A stretch of DNA of 64,000 nucleotides from Owenia fusiformis (GCA_903813345.2 CAIIXF020000010.1:18613181-18677180); one strand, 5' to 3'; positions 26,289 to 39,365 are shown, counted from the first letter of the stretch. Notes: generated from the sequence alone by a model not told the origin. Translations and numbers: made by a program.

Positions 26289-27560
26289 CACGACGCCCAT
26301 GTCAAGCTGCGCGCCTACTAGGCACGCAGTTTGAAACTCTGACAAACTGCGCGCATATTTCAAAATGTAAGACGGGGAGGACACGACTCCCAAAAAGAGC
26401 CAGAATACGACAAACACAAGGTTAGTCTCGTTCTAAAGATAGTACCATTCTGTGAAGATGAACTTAATTTACTCATAGTACTCAATGTTGTTCCCGATGT
26501 AAACCTAGTTATCTCAATATAAGGGTCTTAAGTAACTTCTGTGTTCAAAATTTACAGTGTGAAGTTATATCTATGTATTTTCCTCGTCATTTGCCGTTTA
26601 TTCAGCCATTGTGTCTGTGTATGCTAGGATATATAGGATCACTCCATCTGATTAAAGCAGCATAGGCTGTGTTCAAAACGATAATACGCCATAAACGTGA
26701 TATTTAAACATATTTCTTGTCAAACTGCGCGCCTATATTCACATGTATTTCCCAAACGGCGTGCCTAATATTTCCAAACTGCTTGCCTATCCAAGCTTGT
26801 TTTGTATTATCAGAAAACGTAAGCGCCATATGTAAGGCACATATGTATCTAACAGTAGAACCCCATAATTGAAATACTATATGAGTTCATCCACCAAGAT
26901 GATGATCTGGAAATAAAAGTTTTTTCGTTCCAAACTTAATTGTTACTTCTATTATATACAGAAATTAATGTGGATATACATTTTGACTTTCAATATGAAA
27001 ATCTCATAAATTCTGACGATAGCGAAATGTCAAAAGCTATATGAAAAACACCTCTGTAGAAATTCCAATGATAATATGTAGTGTTGATAGTATGTGCGCA
27101 GTTTGTAATCTCCTGGCTAAAATAGGCGCGCAGTTTGTGCTTTATTTCCGTTTAATCTCCCGATTATCTGTTTTATCTCGAAATATTTTGAATTATACAC
27201 ATGATAAATACGTAAGGAATTAAATATAGAACGAGTCTGAAGTATGTATCATTGATGTTTAAAGTGCTAGATCGATTTACGTATAAATTTCTGTTAAATC
27301 GGTGACGAAAATGCCATTAATCTGCTTATGTTTTAAAACTTAGATTCATTTGCACATCGTTTTTGCTAGTATTTGCAAGATTTGTATATTCGCCACAGAA
27401 TGAACGCATTAAACAAGAAAACAATGCAGGATAAATGTCTTAAAATTACGTTTCAAAATTCAGACTCCAACTTGAATGATGCAATGTTGTTAGGCACGCA
27501 GTTTGTGATCGAAACAAACTGCGCGCCTAAGTAGGCGCGCAGCTTGACATGGGCACCGTG
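26289..27560. mobile_element. CACGGTG-ended DNA transposon 1 (Transib- or CACTA-like, non-autonomous, 1272 bp)
   Basis: The left end starts CACGACGCCCATGTCAAGCT and the right end, in reverse, CACGGTGCCCATGTCAAGCT. The inverted ends are similar over about 67 bp. ACGTA lies on both sides (26284-26288 and 27561-27565), a 5-bp duplication. CAAACTGCGCGCCT and its reverse complement recur at 26306, 26321, 26343, 26721, 26775, 27094, 27125, 27492, 27515 and 27533, clustered toward both ends. No transposase is visible; the longest frame (27041-27223) looks like chance. The left heptamer carries two changes, so this copy may be old. Confidence 0.82.
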
Positions 27561-27907
27561 ACGTAGAATACGTAAGTATTTGAATTTCACAATTTGACCA
27601 TAAACGAGCAATTTAGACTTTATTTATATGTCTTATAAACAAAATTATTGCATATTGCACATCATTACAATGCAGTGTAAAACGAGGTAGAACTAGATTA
27701 ACCCTATTATTATACCCTAGCATTATAAGAAAAACATATTTCTTCTGTAACCCCACATTCTAGCTATAGAAAATAAGAGCAATGGCAATTTTTTGTAACA
27801 ATTGCATGTTTTCTCCATGAACTAGGAAGAGTACGGGCGTTTTGCCAGGCGAGGAGGTCCTAAAACAAACGTTCATAAACGACCAAATAAAGCTAAACCT
27901 ATTGTAT

Positions 27908-28437
27908 ATTGCGGTTTTCGTCTTACTTTGGAAAATACGCTAGCGTTTCCACCCCTTGAAAATAGCATTTTGATATCATGTGACTTGCTAAAAGCAGACA
28001 TAACATCAGAATCCAAACTTTGCAAAGACAATTTCAATCATTCTTCAGTACCTGACATTGTTTAATCTGTGTATACGGTGGTCTAAGTTCCTTTAAAGTT
28101 AGATTGAAATAGGTCAGTGAATATCCCAGGAAAACTGAAACTTCCATGTTCAATTTAGACCGTAGTAGTTTTATTGCGGTTTTCGTCTCCGCCTGTACTT
28201 TGGAAAATACGCTATGCGTTTTCACCCCTTGAAAATAGCATTTTGATATCAAGTGACTTGCTAAAAGCAGACATAACATCAGAACCCTAACTTTGCTAAG
28301 ACAATTTCAATCATTCTTCAGTACCTGACATTGTTTATTCTGTGTAAAAGGTGGTCCAAGTTTCTTTGAAGTTAGATTAAATAGGTCACTAAGTATCCCA
28401 GGAAAACCGAAACTGCCATGTTCAATTTAGACCGTAG
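27908..28437. repeat. Tandem duplication of a roughly 260-bp unit
   Basis: Unit 1 (27908-28165) and unit 2 (28173-28437) both run from ATTGCGGTTTTCG, through GCATTTTGATATCA, AAAGCAGACATAACATCAGA and TTCAGTACCTGACATTG, to TTCAATTTAGACCGTAG. They differ at scattered bases and small indels. Frames through it (for example 28034-28279 minus) are probably not genes. Confidence 0.85.
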
Positions 28438-28762
28438 ATAACCTCAAACATGTCGATAAATCCTTAAATTCTCAGATTTGCAATTGTTTTTACGTTCTTT
28501 ATCTCCGATTAGCAAATATGTCTGTATGTAATAAGTAACATCTGCCAGAGATGAAACAAGAAGTATGAGATCTAAAGACCCTACATGAGCTGTCTTATGT
28601 AATTCAAATGAAAAGTCAATGATGACTTGTACCATATCAGGTACAATAGTTAATGGATTGTTTTTAAACCTGTATACAAAAGTGTTTACAACTTTCACAG
28701 CTGGCATGTTGGAAGCTTATAAGGTATTACAACATCGACTTCTAACAAAAACAGACTGTAAT

Positions 28763-30001
28763 CACGGTGTTATAGCATGACGGTTACGCCACCTCTGAAA
28801 ACGAGGTTGGACGGCTACGTTCACTGATTTATCCAATAAAATGGCCGCGATGGAAGAGAAAACTAAGGTTGGTGCATTATTTTCTACTACTGTGTATCAA
28901 TGAAAGGATGAAAGATTTATGTAAGCGTCGCATTCGGTGATGCATTTAGTAATGTATATTTTGAACCTAGTCTTTGCAAATTGATGCCCGGGGATAACAC
29001 GAAATAAGAGAAAAACTGTCGAGTTTGAAATTCAAAACTACACAAAATTTACTAATTTGTTTATTTTTGTTGTTAGGGCATGGTCTACATTGCCTAAAAA
29101 CCTTGGGGTATATAGATGTAACCTACAACCTTCTACTCAAGCCATAATAATGTATTTTGAATTTGCGGTAACGTGAAAAATTGATGGACAGTTACGCGAA
29201 CCTGATTCAAATATGAAACCCGGATTCAATGTCATTTATTTTGTCATCTTCATCAGTACTTGATCCTTAATCTTCTTTTGCCTCTTCATTGCTATCTTTT
29301 ACACTTTCATTGGTTTCATAAATAAAGCAAACGATAGTTTTTTCCTTGCTCTATAGAGGCTGATACAAGAGCGTCTCTTGCGAGTCCTGAAAACAAATAT
29401 GGGAAATTCAATATTCTATTTCTTACCCATTATAAAAATAACATGGAAAGAGGCTATCAGATCTAGAAACCTTGACTTGACAGATGTACAGGCACGTAAC
29501 CGTCCGATAAATATCTTATGTACAACTAATACAATACGTTACCGTCCATAGAGTTCGATAGAAGTCATACGTAGTCGTCTAACGACATTGCGTTTGAAAC
29601 CTTATTATGTACGATATTCACCACGTTCCTTTTCTGGATTTGTCATTTTATGCCTTGTTTATACACAGTTTACTTACAGTTAATATTTTGAGTGGCTCTG
29701 AGGCACATGTACTGAGAAAACACGAGAATGTACCAAAAATTATGAACTTGGATATCTCAGTCGGTAGGTTTACAGCTTAAATTCTGTTTCTTGTAGACCA
29801 CCTGGCAGATTTGACCCAGTCTTTATAACCATCCATATATACGCCACCGAATGGAACTAGTTTAAAAGGAAATCTTATCTGTGAATATTGCCTACAGGCA
29901 AGAAAGAAGACATGCTGCCTTTCCCATCCGCCATTTTTTGTTATCGTTACCGCAAAATTTTGCAAATCGCCTTGACGTAACCGTCATGCTATAACACCGT
30001 G
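28763..30001. mobile_element. CACGGTG-ended DNA transposon 2 (Transib- or CACTA-like, non-autonomous, 1239 bp)
   Basis: The left end begins CACGGTGTTATAGCATGACG then GTTACG; the right end is its exact reverse complement over 26 bp. GTAAT flanks both sides (28758-28762 and 30002-30006). The motif GTAACCGTC or variants recurs near 28777, 29166, 29187, 29492, 29536, 29944 and 29974, again toward the ends. Two minus-strand frames inside (28444-28707 overlaps the left border; 29777-29965) show no transposase features. Confidence 0.85.
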
Positions 30002-30006
30002 GTAAT

Positions 30007-30660
30007 GAATGTTGATAAGATCATACATGAATGTTTATAAAAATTGCCACATTAAGATATTGGGACTAAAAAATATAATTGTAAATACATTTAGCTGTCG
30101 TAAACAATAGAGTCGTAACAGAAGAATGTTTATAAAATTGCCATTTCATGATTTTAGATTTCAAACACAGTAAGCTGCAGTACACAAAATAGTCATTATG
30201 AATGTTTTCAAAATTGCCGTTTCAAGACTAATTTAGATTGTTAACACATTAGGCTATCGGATAAAAGAGTCATACATTTACGTTTATACCGTTTATGTGG
30301 TAAAATTGCCACAGCTACAGCTACAGCACTCAAACGAGTCGTACGTGATTATTGCAAAATCGCGATTTCGGGACTATTTTAGATTGTAAAAACATTAAGG
30401 TATCGTATGCAAAAGAGTCATAAATTTATGTTTATAAAATTGCCATTTCGGGATTTTTAGATTTCAAACAGTACATAAAAGAGTCATAATGAATATTTTC
30501 AAAATTGCCGTTTCGGGACTAATTTATATTGTAAACACATTAGGCATAAATAGAGTCATAAATTAATGTTTATAAAATTGCCATTTCGGGACTTATATTT
30601 AGGCTGTTAATAAATTAAGCTACAGTATCAATGAATGTTTACGAAATTTCTATAACGGGT
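30007..30660. repeat. Degenerate tandem array, about six to seven units of roughly 90-120 bp
   Basis: GAATGTTTATAAAATTGCCA, (T)TTCGGGACTAATTTAGATTG, AACACATTA and AAAAGAGTCATA follow each other repeatedly from just after the CACGGTG element to about 30660. Units alternate between forms with TTTATAAAATTGCCATTTC and TTTTCAAAATTGCCGTTTC, which suggests a two-part higher-order unit. No coding content. Confidence 0.75.
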
Positions 30661-30964
30661 GGGATTGGGGTACTATACTAAACTACCATGTATACAAAGC
30701 AGTCGACAATGAATATTTATAGGTTCTCAATGAGTTTTATTAGTTGTTATTACTGTTACGCTATACTATGTTACACTCATATTACTAGATTATCACCGAA
30801 AGTGAAGAAATCAAAGTAAACTACTTTCAACGTTTATTTTCAGTGTCATTAGTGTAGATAGCATAAAACGCTACATGAAACAGCCAAGGGGAAACATAAA
30901 ATCCTGAAATTACACTTCCCATCAAACTTTTGGCAGTCTCATCTCTTCCAAAGCATCACGCATA

Positions 30965-31458
30965 ACACCCCAGTCACATTTCCTGCGGCCGCCGTGCGGT
31001 CTATCATTTCTGCGGCCAGTTGCTTTTCTACGCTCGCCGCAGAATTTCTGCGCTCTCATACTTTTGCAGTCACATTTCCCACGGCAGCCGCACGGTGAAT
31101 TTTAAATTTCTGTTGATAAATAATACTTTTTTTTCATTTTATTTACATCAGGACAATTTATAAATGTTATTCATAGTGCTAGGATGTAATATCAAATGAA
31201 AAGTGATCGTGAAACATTGACAAATAATGATTCAATCTTGTTTAGCCAGTTGATTTTTACGGGGACCTCAGAAATGAACAACTATTATAATTCCGAGTTA
31301 TAATTTCTACGCCTTCCCTGCGGCTTGTAAAAATCTGCATTTGCCGTACGGAGGCCGCAAGGCGAGCGTAGTTTTTCTACGCTCGCCGCAGAAATTCACC
31401 GATTTAATTGATCTGCGGTCGACTTGCGGCCGCCGTGCGACAAATGTGACTGGGGTGT
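30965..31458. mobile_element. TA-flanked transposon with ACACCCCAGTCACATTT ends (494 bp)
   Basis: A perfect 17-bp inverted end, ACACCCCAGTCACATTT, lies between TA dinucleotides (30963-30964 and 31459-31460). Next to it GCGGCCGCCGTGCG appears at both ends in inverted order. The interior has CTACGCTCGCCGCAGAAATT in several copies and both orientations (about 31025-31060, 31310-31400). GC content is much higher than the surroundings. Overlapping frames on both strands (31307-31538) are products of this palindromic sequence, not genes. Confidence 0.8.
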
Positions 31459-31460
31459 TA

Positions 31461-33070
31461 AGCCCCCATTCTTTTTGCACTCGGCAAACAATTATCAACA
31501 TTTATATAAATCAGATATTTGGTATGTTTTCTAGCTGATAGCCTAATAAAGTTGGAATTAATCAAGCGTTAGGAATCCAAGTATATGGGCACAATTAGCC
31601 GTATGTATGTGAGTAGATTGGTTGCGGTAATAAACTAACTGATTCGCTTAATTAATACGCTCCACCCAGGCCAGTAACGACTTCTGCAAAATATTTTTTT
31701 AAAATTAATTAATCATTCAAGAGAGAATATTGTATTTGCTAGAATTTGTCCATCTGTAAACGCCGTTCGCAATATTGATTTCCAAACGACACTGGATATT
31801 GACCAGCTGGAATAGGTGGATATAGAATGACCCGTCATTTTGTAAGAGGCTCCTGATTTGGATTTATGTTAGTAATGACCAAGTACTGACACCAGATCGA
31901 TTTCTAAAAATCAGTGCGGATTTTATCACATTACTTCTATCAAGCTAATAGACAAACTTATCATGCAATGTGATTGTAAAATTATAACAGAGCAATAAAA
32001 ACCTGTTATTGGTAATCAAGAAATAGAGCCTTAATCCAGAAATCTGTCTGTATTCAATCCACAACATGGTTTTATGTCCCTTAACGTCTTTGATGTAACA
32101 TCGAACTTTTTATTCATATCTTACAAACTCTACTCTCATAATAAGATTTCTTTAAATAACGTAATCCATGCCACATTTGTTTTCTTTACTGTATAAAACA
32201 CCAAATAAGTTGACACAAAATAGTAAACTATTCCAGTATCTTAAATGGAGCTCAAACTGTCAAATGTCTCGATAGGAATATCTTAAGGCATCGTAAAATA
32301 AGATTGGAGTGCAGTAAAAGACGTAGAAACAATGTATTTAAGTAGAATCGGGGAGCACTTCACAGTAAATTTCATAAATGTGATTTGTTCGGAACATGCT
32401 CAATCAACTGTGCATAACCAAGTCACTTGTGTAACTAATACTTCTATGACTGCTGTAAAGGTAATAAACTAGCTATGCATAGATTCTACATATATCATAT
32501 GGATTTCAAAGGAATATCCTGTTCCGCTCAACATACTGATGGACTTCCATTGAACTCCCGAGGATTAGTGCTGCCATGAAGCCAATTATAGCTTTTTAAG
32601 CCTTGGTTAGACTGGCAGAGACTTCCATGTCATCTTGGCATATGAACCATATCAAATGAACATTTGTGTCGAATACATTATTTGGCAAAGAGAAAAAACA
32701 TTGACCCATAGAAACAATGGTACATATCAGATCCGTGGATTCTTCCCACTGTTTTCGACTTCAGTGTCTGAATGAAATGTCGAATTGCCTTATAGTTTTG
32801 AATTGTGAGAATGGTATCCGAATGGTAGGGGAGCTCAATGTTTGGCATCTGTACATGTACTTATTATTATATATTGTGTATAGTATTAAAGAACAAATGC
32901 CAATACTGAAAACAACAAAAGAAAGCGACAAAGTGCCAAAAGGGTGACCAATTCGTAATCGAAAGAAACTTACATGAAAAACATTCAACTGAATTTTGAT
33001 TTGGTAAAGTAAAGCATTTTAGTCCCCCAACGAATTGAAATTAACTAATGCATCCCTGGGAATGCGTCCA
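31461..33070. other. Intergenic; nothing recognised
   Basis: Two short overlapping frames on opposite strands near 32717-32988 show no domain. No element ends or arrays were identified. Confidence 0.5.
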
Positions 33071-33074
33071 AGCA

Positions 33075-33975
33075 AAACCGGAAGTTCATGAAAAATATGC
33101 AATTTGACTGGTTCAAAGACCACCAGAATGGCAAAGGAGTGGTATCGATATGAAGAACTTTTTGAACACACGTTTCTCTTAAACCAGTCATAAAAAATCT
33201 AAAAAATCAACACATCGTCAATTTGATGGTCATCTTTTGAATGGTAACAATATAATTTGAAAAATATATTACTTTCATCTATATTGTTTTAGAAAACACA
33301 TCAAACATTTGTTTTGTTCTTGGTATCATGTTTCCTGAGTGAAATGAAACATCTTTCCGAACCTCATTGGAACAAAACGACATAAACACAACATGTTTAG
33401 GTCTCTCAATATTGTAATTGTACAAAGGAAATTTTGGTTGATTTTAAAAAAGTATCTTGTTAATGAAATAAAAGGGTTATCTTGATTTTTATCTATTTTG
33501 GGGGGGGATTTTGTTTTAATCTTTTGAATACCTTTTTAAAATCAACCAAAAATTCCTTTGTATAACTATAATATTGAGAGGTCTAAAACATGTTGTTTAT
33601 GCTATTTTGTTCCAACAAGGTTCGGAAAGACATTTTATTTCATTCTCAAGAATTGGTAGGAAGGAGCAAAAACAATTGCACTCAAAAAACAAAAAATGTT
33701 AACAAAAACAGTTATATAAAATATTTCTAAATAATTTCCGCATTAAATTGTTGTCAATTAGTCAACATTACATAAAATACCGTGTTTTCTTACAGAATAT
33801 TTTCATTGATTGGTTTAAGAAAAAACATTGTTGAATTGAGTTCTCCATATCGATAGCACTCCTTTAAAATTTCGTTAATGATAACTATCAGAAAAAGCAC
33901 AGTCTATCAAAGAAACCGGAAGATCATGAAAAATCTGCAATCTGACTTGTTCAAAGAGTATAGTAGACCACCAGA
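33075..33975. repeat. Large imperfect foldback (inverted repeat) around 33500
   Basis: Inner arms at about 33340-33460 and 33525-33640 mirror one another: TTCCGAACCT...GGAACAAAA against TTTTGTTCC...AGGTTCGGAA, and CAAAGGAAATTTTGGTTGAT against ATCAACCAAAAATTCCTTTG. Outer arms continue: GGAGTGGTATCGATATG (about 33136) against CATATCGATAGCACTCC (about 33846). A direct repeat, CCGGAAG(T/A)TCATGAAAAAT...GACCACCAGA, borders both sides (about 33079 and 33914). The loop holds a G8 run. No frame of note. Confidence 0.75.
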
Positions 33976-35361
33976 TTGGAAAGTTATAAAAATCAGGCTT
34001 TTGGTTATTGAACATATCAGATATTAACACTTAGAAACAGCACAATCAAGTCGTTCTGCTGATTGGTTTAACAGCGCATTCAACTGTCTCATTTCAAAAT
34101 GGTATCATAATAAAGCAAGAGGGAAGTCCCAACGCAGTGAAACTTGTAAAGGAGACATAAATTGATTTGGGCCTCTCGAACAGACTGATTAATTTGAATG
34201 AAATTAAAACACTCAGATTAGAAAAAGAAACCACGATGAGGTACAATGGCTACCAAATCTTGTGAAATATTGATTGCATCTTATCATACCTACTGCTGTA
34301 TGCATTAGAAGTATCACATCAAACAACAATATGCATGTATCATCCCTAAAAGATATCAAGGTCAGAATAAGATCAATTGCTATTCCAAGGAAGCAAAGAA
34401 TAATTATTTCGATTCATGAAGTATGAGTTTTTTTGTCACTGCAAGAAGTAAAAAGTAGTCCTTTCACATTTGAAGCAATCTTTATCAATTTTGTGACTTT
34501 TTCATATGTTAGTATTTTCATTTCATTTCCTTTACTTTTTTTCTATTTTTACTAAAATAATTGTAAAATTGTAATATTTTATTGTTGAATGTACTTAGTC
34601 CTTTGGCCATCAGTACAGATATATCCTATCATTACTTTAGTACACATTTTTCTTGTTTTGAAAGTTCTTACTTAAGAACTTACTTAATACAAAACCTCTT
34701 GGTTACCTGAGCATTTTTAATATGCACTACCTGAGATTTTGTTTAATCAATTTAGCACAACTAGATCTGTTACACATATCCTTTTACTAAGTGCTAATAC
34801 CATAATATTAGAGCAATTTTGGTAAATAAGTTTGCGACTAGTTTACGTCTTATCGCAATTGGTATTAAAGAGGTTAAACATGAACGTATCGTCCCCACAC
34901 ACACACATCGTCGAGGGACTTTCTGTTTCAGAGCTAAACAATCATATATTGTATACTCTTAAGTATAAAACCTCCTACATAGAATTGTAAATTTTAGAAT
35001 GTTGATAAATTCAATCAAGTCAAAGTTACTGTTCTGTCTTCATGTATCTGTTGATTTACGTAACACTTTACCCAGAGGTGAAATTCAATTAGTCTCGTTT
35101 GAATTACAAGCATTCCGCGTAGGCTGTGGCATAACATGTTTAAATCTAAAATTTTTTTCGACGTTTTCATTTATCTTGGGAATCTTAAACAGTCAAAGCA
35201 GACAGTTAAGTGCAGATTATTATATTATTTGGAACTACATTAAAACCTTGTTTATTTATCGGTAACTGTTCTGTATAACGATTGGGGAGAAGATAAAAAG
35301 AAAATTACCTCAGCCTAATGGAATAATCCGAAGTCTACCAATAAGTAGAAGGAAGCAGTAG
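33976..35361. other. Intergenic; nothing recognised
   Basis: AT-rich, with a short CA run (ACACACACA near 34901). The frame at 34999-35265 has no domain features. Confidence 0.5.
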
Positions 35362-37523
35362 GAGAACTCCAGCAATATTTGCAAAGCTGGCAGTTGCTGT
35401 TTAGTATTAATCTACCGGCAAATAGTCCAGTAGAAAGTGCAAAACTGGCAGTTGCTGTTTAGTATTAATCTACTAGCAAATAGTCCAGTAGAAAGTGAAG
35501 AGCTGGCAGTTGTTGTTTAGTATTAATCTACCAGCAAATAGTCCAGTAGAAAGTGTAGAGCTGGCAGTTGCTGTGTAGTATTAATCCGCCAGCAAATAGT
35601 CCAGCAGAAAGTGAAGAGCTGGCAGTTGCTGTGTAGTGTTAATATGCCAGCAAATAGTCCAGTAGAAAGTGAAGAGCTGGCAGTTGCTGTGTAGTGTTAA
35701 TATGCCAGCAAATAGTCCAGAAGAAAGTGAAGAGCTGGCAGTTGTTTAATATTAATCTACCAGCAAATAGTCCAGTAGAAAGTGAGGAGCTGGCAGTTGC
35801 TGTTAAGTATTAATCTACCGGCAAATAGTCCAGCAGAAAGTGAAGAGCTGGCAGTTGTTGTTTAGTATTAATCTACCGGTAAATAGTCCAGCAGAAAGTG
35901 AAGAGCTGGCAGTTGTTGTTTAGTATAGTATCAATCTACCGGCAAATAGTCCAGCAGAAAGTGAAGAGCTGGAAGTTGTTGTTTAGTATCAATCTACCAG
36001 CAAATAGTCCAGCAGAAAGTGAAGAGCTGGTAGTTGTTGTTTAGTATCAATCTACCAGCAAATAGTCCAGCAGAAAGTGAAGAGCTGGTAGTTGCTGTTT
36101 AGTATTAATCTACCGGCAAATAGTCCAGCAGAAAGTGAAGAGCTGGCAGTTGCTGTTTAGTATTAATCTACCAGAAAATAGTCAAGCGGAAAGTTAAGAG
36201 CTGGCAGTTGCTGTTTAGTATTAATCTACCGTCCAGCAGAAAGTGAAGAGCTGGCAGTTGCTGTTAAGTATTAATCTACCAGCAAATAGTCCAGGAGAAA
36301 GTGAAGAGTTGGCAGTTGTTGTTTAGTATTAATCTACCAGCAAATATTCCAGCAGAAAGTGAAGAGCTGGCAGTTGCTGTTTAGTATTAATCTATCAGCA
36401 AATAGTCCAGTGGAAAGTGTAGAGCTGGCAGTTGCTGTGTAGTATTAATCTGCCAGCAGATAGTCCAGTAGAAAGTGAAGAGCTTGCAGTTGCTGTGTAG
36501 TATTAATCTGCCAGCAAATAGTCCAGCAGAAAGTGAAGAGCTGGTAGTTGCTGTTGAGTATTAATCTAACGGCAAATTGTCCAGCAGAAAGTGAAGAGCT
36601 GGCATTTGTTGTCTAGCATTAATCTACCGGCAAATGGTCAAAAAGAATATATCAGCACAAATGCCAAAAGGGAAGGGTGACTAAAACTTTAAAGAAACGC
36701 AACAAGAAAAGCAAACTGTAAGTTTTAAAGAAAGTGCAGAGCTGGCAATTATTGTTTAGTATTTATCTAAGGGCAAATAGTCCAGTGGAACAAGTGTAGA
36801 GCTGGCAGTTGCCGTTAAGTATTAATCTACCAGCAAATAGTATAGTCCAGCAGAAAGTGAAGAACTGGCAGTTGTTGTTTAGTATTATTATACCAGCAAA
36901 TAGTCCAGTAGAAAGTGAAGAGCTGGCATGCAGTTGTTGTTTAGTATAAATCTACCGGCAAATAGTCCAGTAGAAAGTGTAGAACTGGCAGTTGCTGTTT
37001 AATATTAATCTACCAGCAAATAGTCCAGTAGAAAGTGAAGAGCTGGCAGTTGCTGTTTAATATTAATCTACCAGCAAATAGTCCAGTAGAAAGTGAAGAG
37101 CTGGCAGTTGCTGTTTAGTATTAATCTACCAGCAAATAGTCCAGCAGGAAGTGCAGAGCTGGCAATTGTTGCTAAGTATTAATCTACCAGCAAATAGTCC
37201 AGCAGAAAGTGTAGAACTGGCAGTTGCTGTTTAATATTAATCTACCAGCAAATAGTCCAGCAGAAAGTGCAGAGCTGGCAATCGCTGTTTAATATTAATC
37301 TACCAGCAAATAGTCCAGCAGAAAGTGCAGAGCTGGCAGTCGCTGTTTAATATTAATCTAAAGCAAATTGTCCAGTGGGAAGAGCAGAGCCGACAGTCGC
37401 TGTTTAGTATAAAACTACCAGCAAATAGTCCAGCAGAATGTGCAGAGCAGTTGTTGCTAACAATTAATCTACCGGCAAATAGTCCAGTAGAAAGTGCAGA
37501 GCTGGCAGTTGCTGTTTAATATT
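35362..37523. repeat. 58-bp minisatellite, about 37 copies
   Basis: The unit reads approximately AATCTACCAGCAAATAGTCC, AGCAGAAAGTGAAGAGCTGG, CAGTTGCTGTTTAGTATT. Successive AATAGTCCAG motifs are 58 bases apart (for example 35421 and 35479). Copies differ by point changes and small indels. A non-repeat interruption lies at about 36640-36730. Because 58 is not a multiple of three, frames break from unit to unit, so this is not a protein repeat; the short frame 37325-37519 is incidental. Confidence 0.93.
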
Positions 37524-39365
37524 TACTTATCCAAATGCATATATGGATCGTGAGATATTAATAAGTTACAAATACGTTACATACAATATATAGTTGTAGA
37601 TATACAGAACCACCAGTACATTCACATGAAATTCTTCATATATCCATTGAGGCCTATTGGAATTCGGACAGCGTAGTGTTAAGGCTACTTACCGAAATGA
37701 TGCTGATTCCAAAGTACCATATATAGATCATAGTTGTCTACTCATGCTTCATTAATTCTAGATTCATCCTTTTCAATCCAAACAAGTGTGACAGGCATCA
37801 TACCACACCATACAATTACATGTTCAATCCATTTACTGTATTTTCATCCCGGAGATTTCATTTTGCAAAAAATCCTATACGGCCAAGATGGTCAATATGA
37901 TGGTGCGGTTAAATCAACAATTCTCATTAGCGGAAATTATCTAACATGATCTCTTACACTCACGCAATACTTAATCCAAGCTGGCTGTTAATTAATAAAT
38001 TAATAAATTTAAGTAACATCATTTGGCATGTGTGTTTATATACCTCCCCATGTATATGTATACACATATTGGAACCGTGATTACTATTGGCCAATGATAG
38101 TCATATTGATTGCTCATGTTTCACCTTTAGAAACAGGTCTTAACCCCCTTAACAGCTAAATAATTGCATCATGACTTGATGTTGTGGTAATCAGACTTCT
38201 TGGGCTACAGTTATTCCCTTGTGTTGTGTAGTATTGTTTGTTGGTGCGTGAGGAATGGATTGCTTGATAACACCCTCATGGCATCAACATGCCATCAGAG
38301 TGTAACCAAACACAACAGTTGGTGGTAGAATTGAAAACATAGATCCCAATAGGGAAAGTGATCAATTATGTATTGCAAAACAATAAAACAGTATGAATGG
38401 TCAAACTAATTGTGTATTTATTATAAGTTTAACTATAAACAACTCTTGACAAAAGTACATCCTGTGAACTTATATTGAATTGGAATAATATTGCTCAATG
38501 TCCATTGGAGCTAATTAACTCATATATTATTAAAATCATTCCAGAGAAGGTACGATATTATAAACTTGGTAACCCATATAGTAGTCATTGTAGTATATGC
38601 CGAAAACTACGTTATTGTGGTTAATCTAGTGTTTTCTGACAACACTAGAGTTCTGAATTATTTGAAGATTTGTTTAGCTTATAGGAGGATTCGTTTGACA
38701 TTAATTGGATGCCAAATGATTATTGGATTCGATAACTATCCTGTTTGGCCTGACATGACCCTACATAATAACAACTAGTTTTCAAAACATATTTACAAAA
38801 ACACGAATTATCCTTAAAAAATGCATGACATCTCAGAATCTGTTCCATTTAATTTTAATTGATATGCACATAATAATTGAAATGATAGTCTAAAATCAAT
38901 TGCAGATAGAATAGCAATGAAACTACAACAGACATTTTTGGTACATATTTCCTATTATGTTCAAAGTAATTGCATTTGTGTCCAAACTCACGCAATATCC
39001 TAATATCATCAAAAACCGATATATCACGAGAAGCTACGATGAGACAAAGCACCCATTGGCCTCCAAGCATATCAAAGCAATAATTCCGCAATTTAAGTTA
39101 TCCTCTTGCATGGCATCATACTATATCTATTACATTTAATTAAGATCTTATAATAATCGTGTTATTAAGTGTAGCTTACAATTAGTATCACATGAGATAA
39201 TGCAGTGGAAAGATAAGACAAGATCAGCGAGATGGGATAATAAAGCAAACGTAAAACATTAATACAACATCTGTTACATAAGATTATGGCAACAATTAAC
39301 ATACCAACTATGATCCTGAAGAAAATGAGTCTGCTTCAGTGCAAGAATTTCCTATTTAATTCAAC
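37524..39365. other. Intergenic; nothing recognised
   Basis: Short frames on both strands (37734-37949, 38566-38778, 38855-39139) lack domain features and overlap one another. No array or element ends seen. Confidence 0.5.

Noticed and set aside
31307-31538. Overlapping frames on both strands in a GC-rich patch
   Set aside because: They lie in the palindromic interior and right end of a TA-flanked transposon and cross its border.
35362-37523. CRISPR array or protein repeat
   Set aside because: Units are contiguous 58-bp repeats without unique spacers, and 58 is not divisible by three, so neither reading holds.
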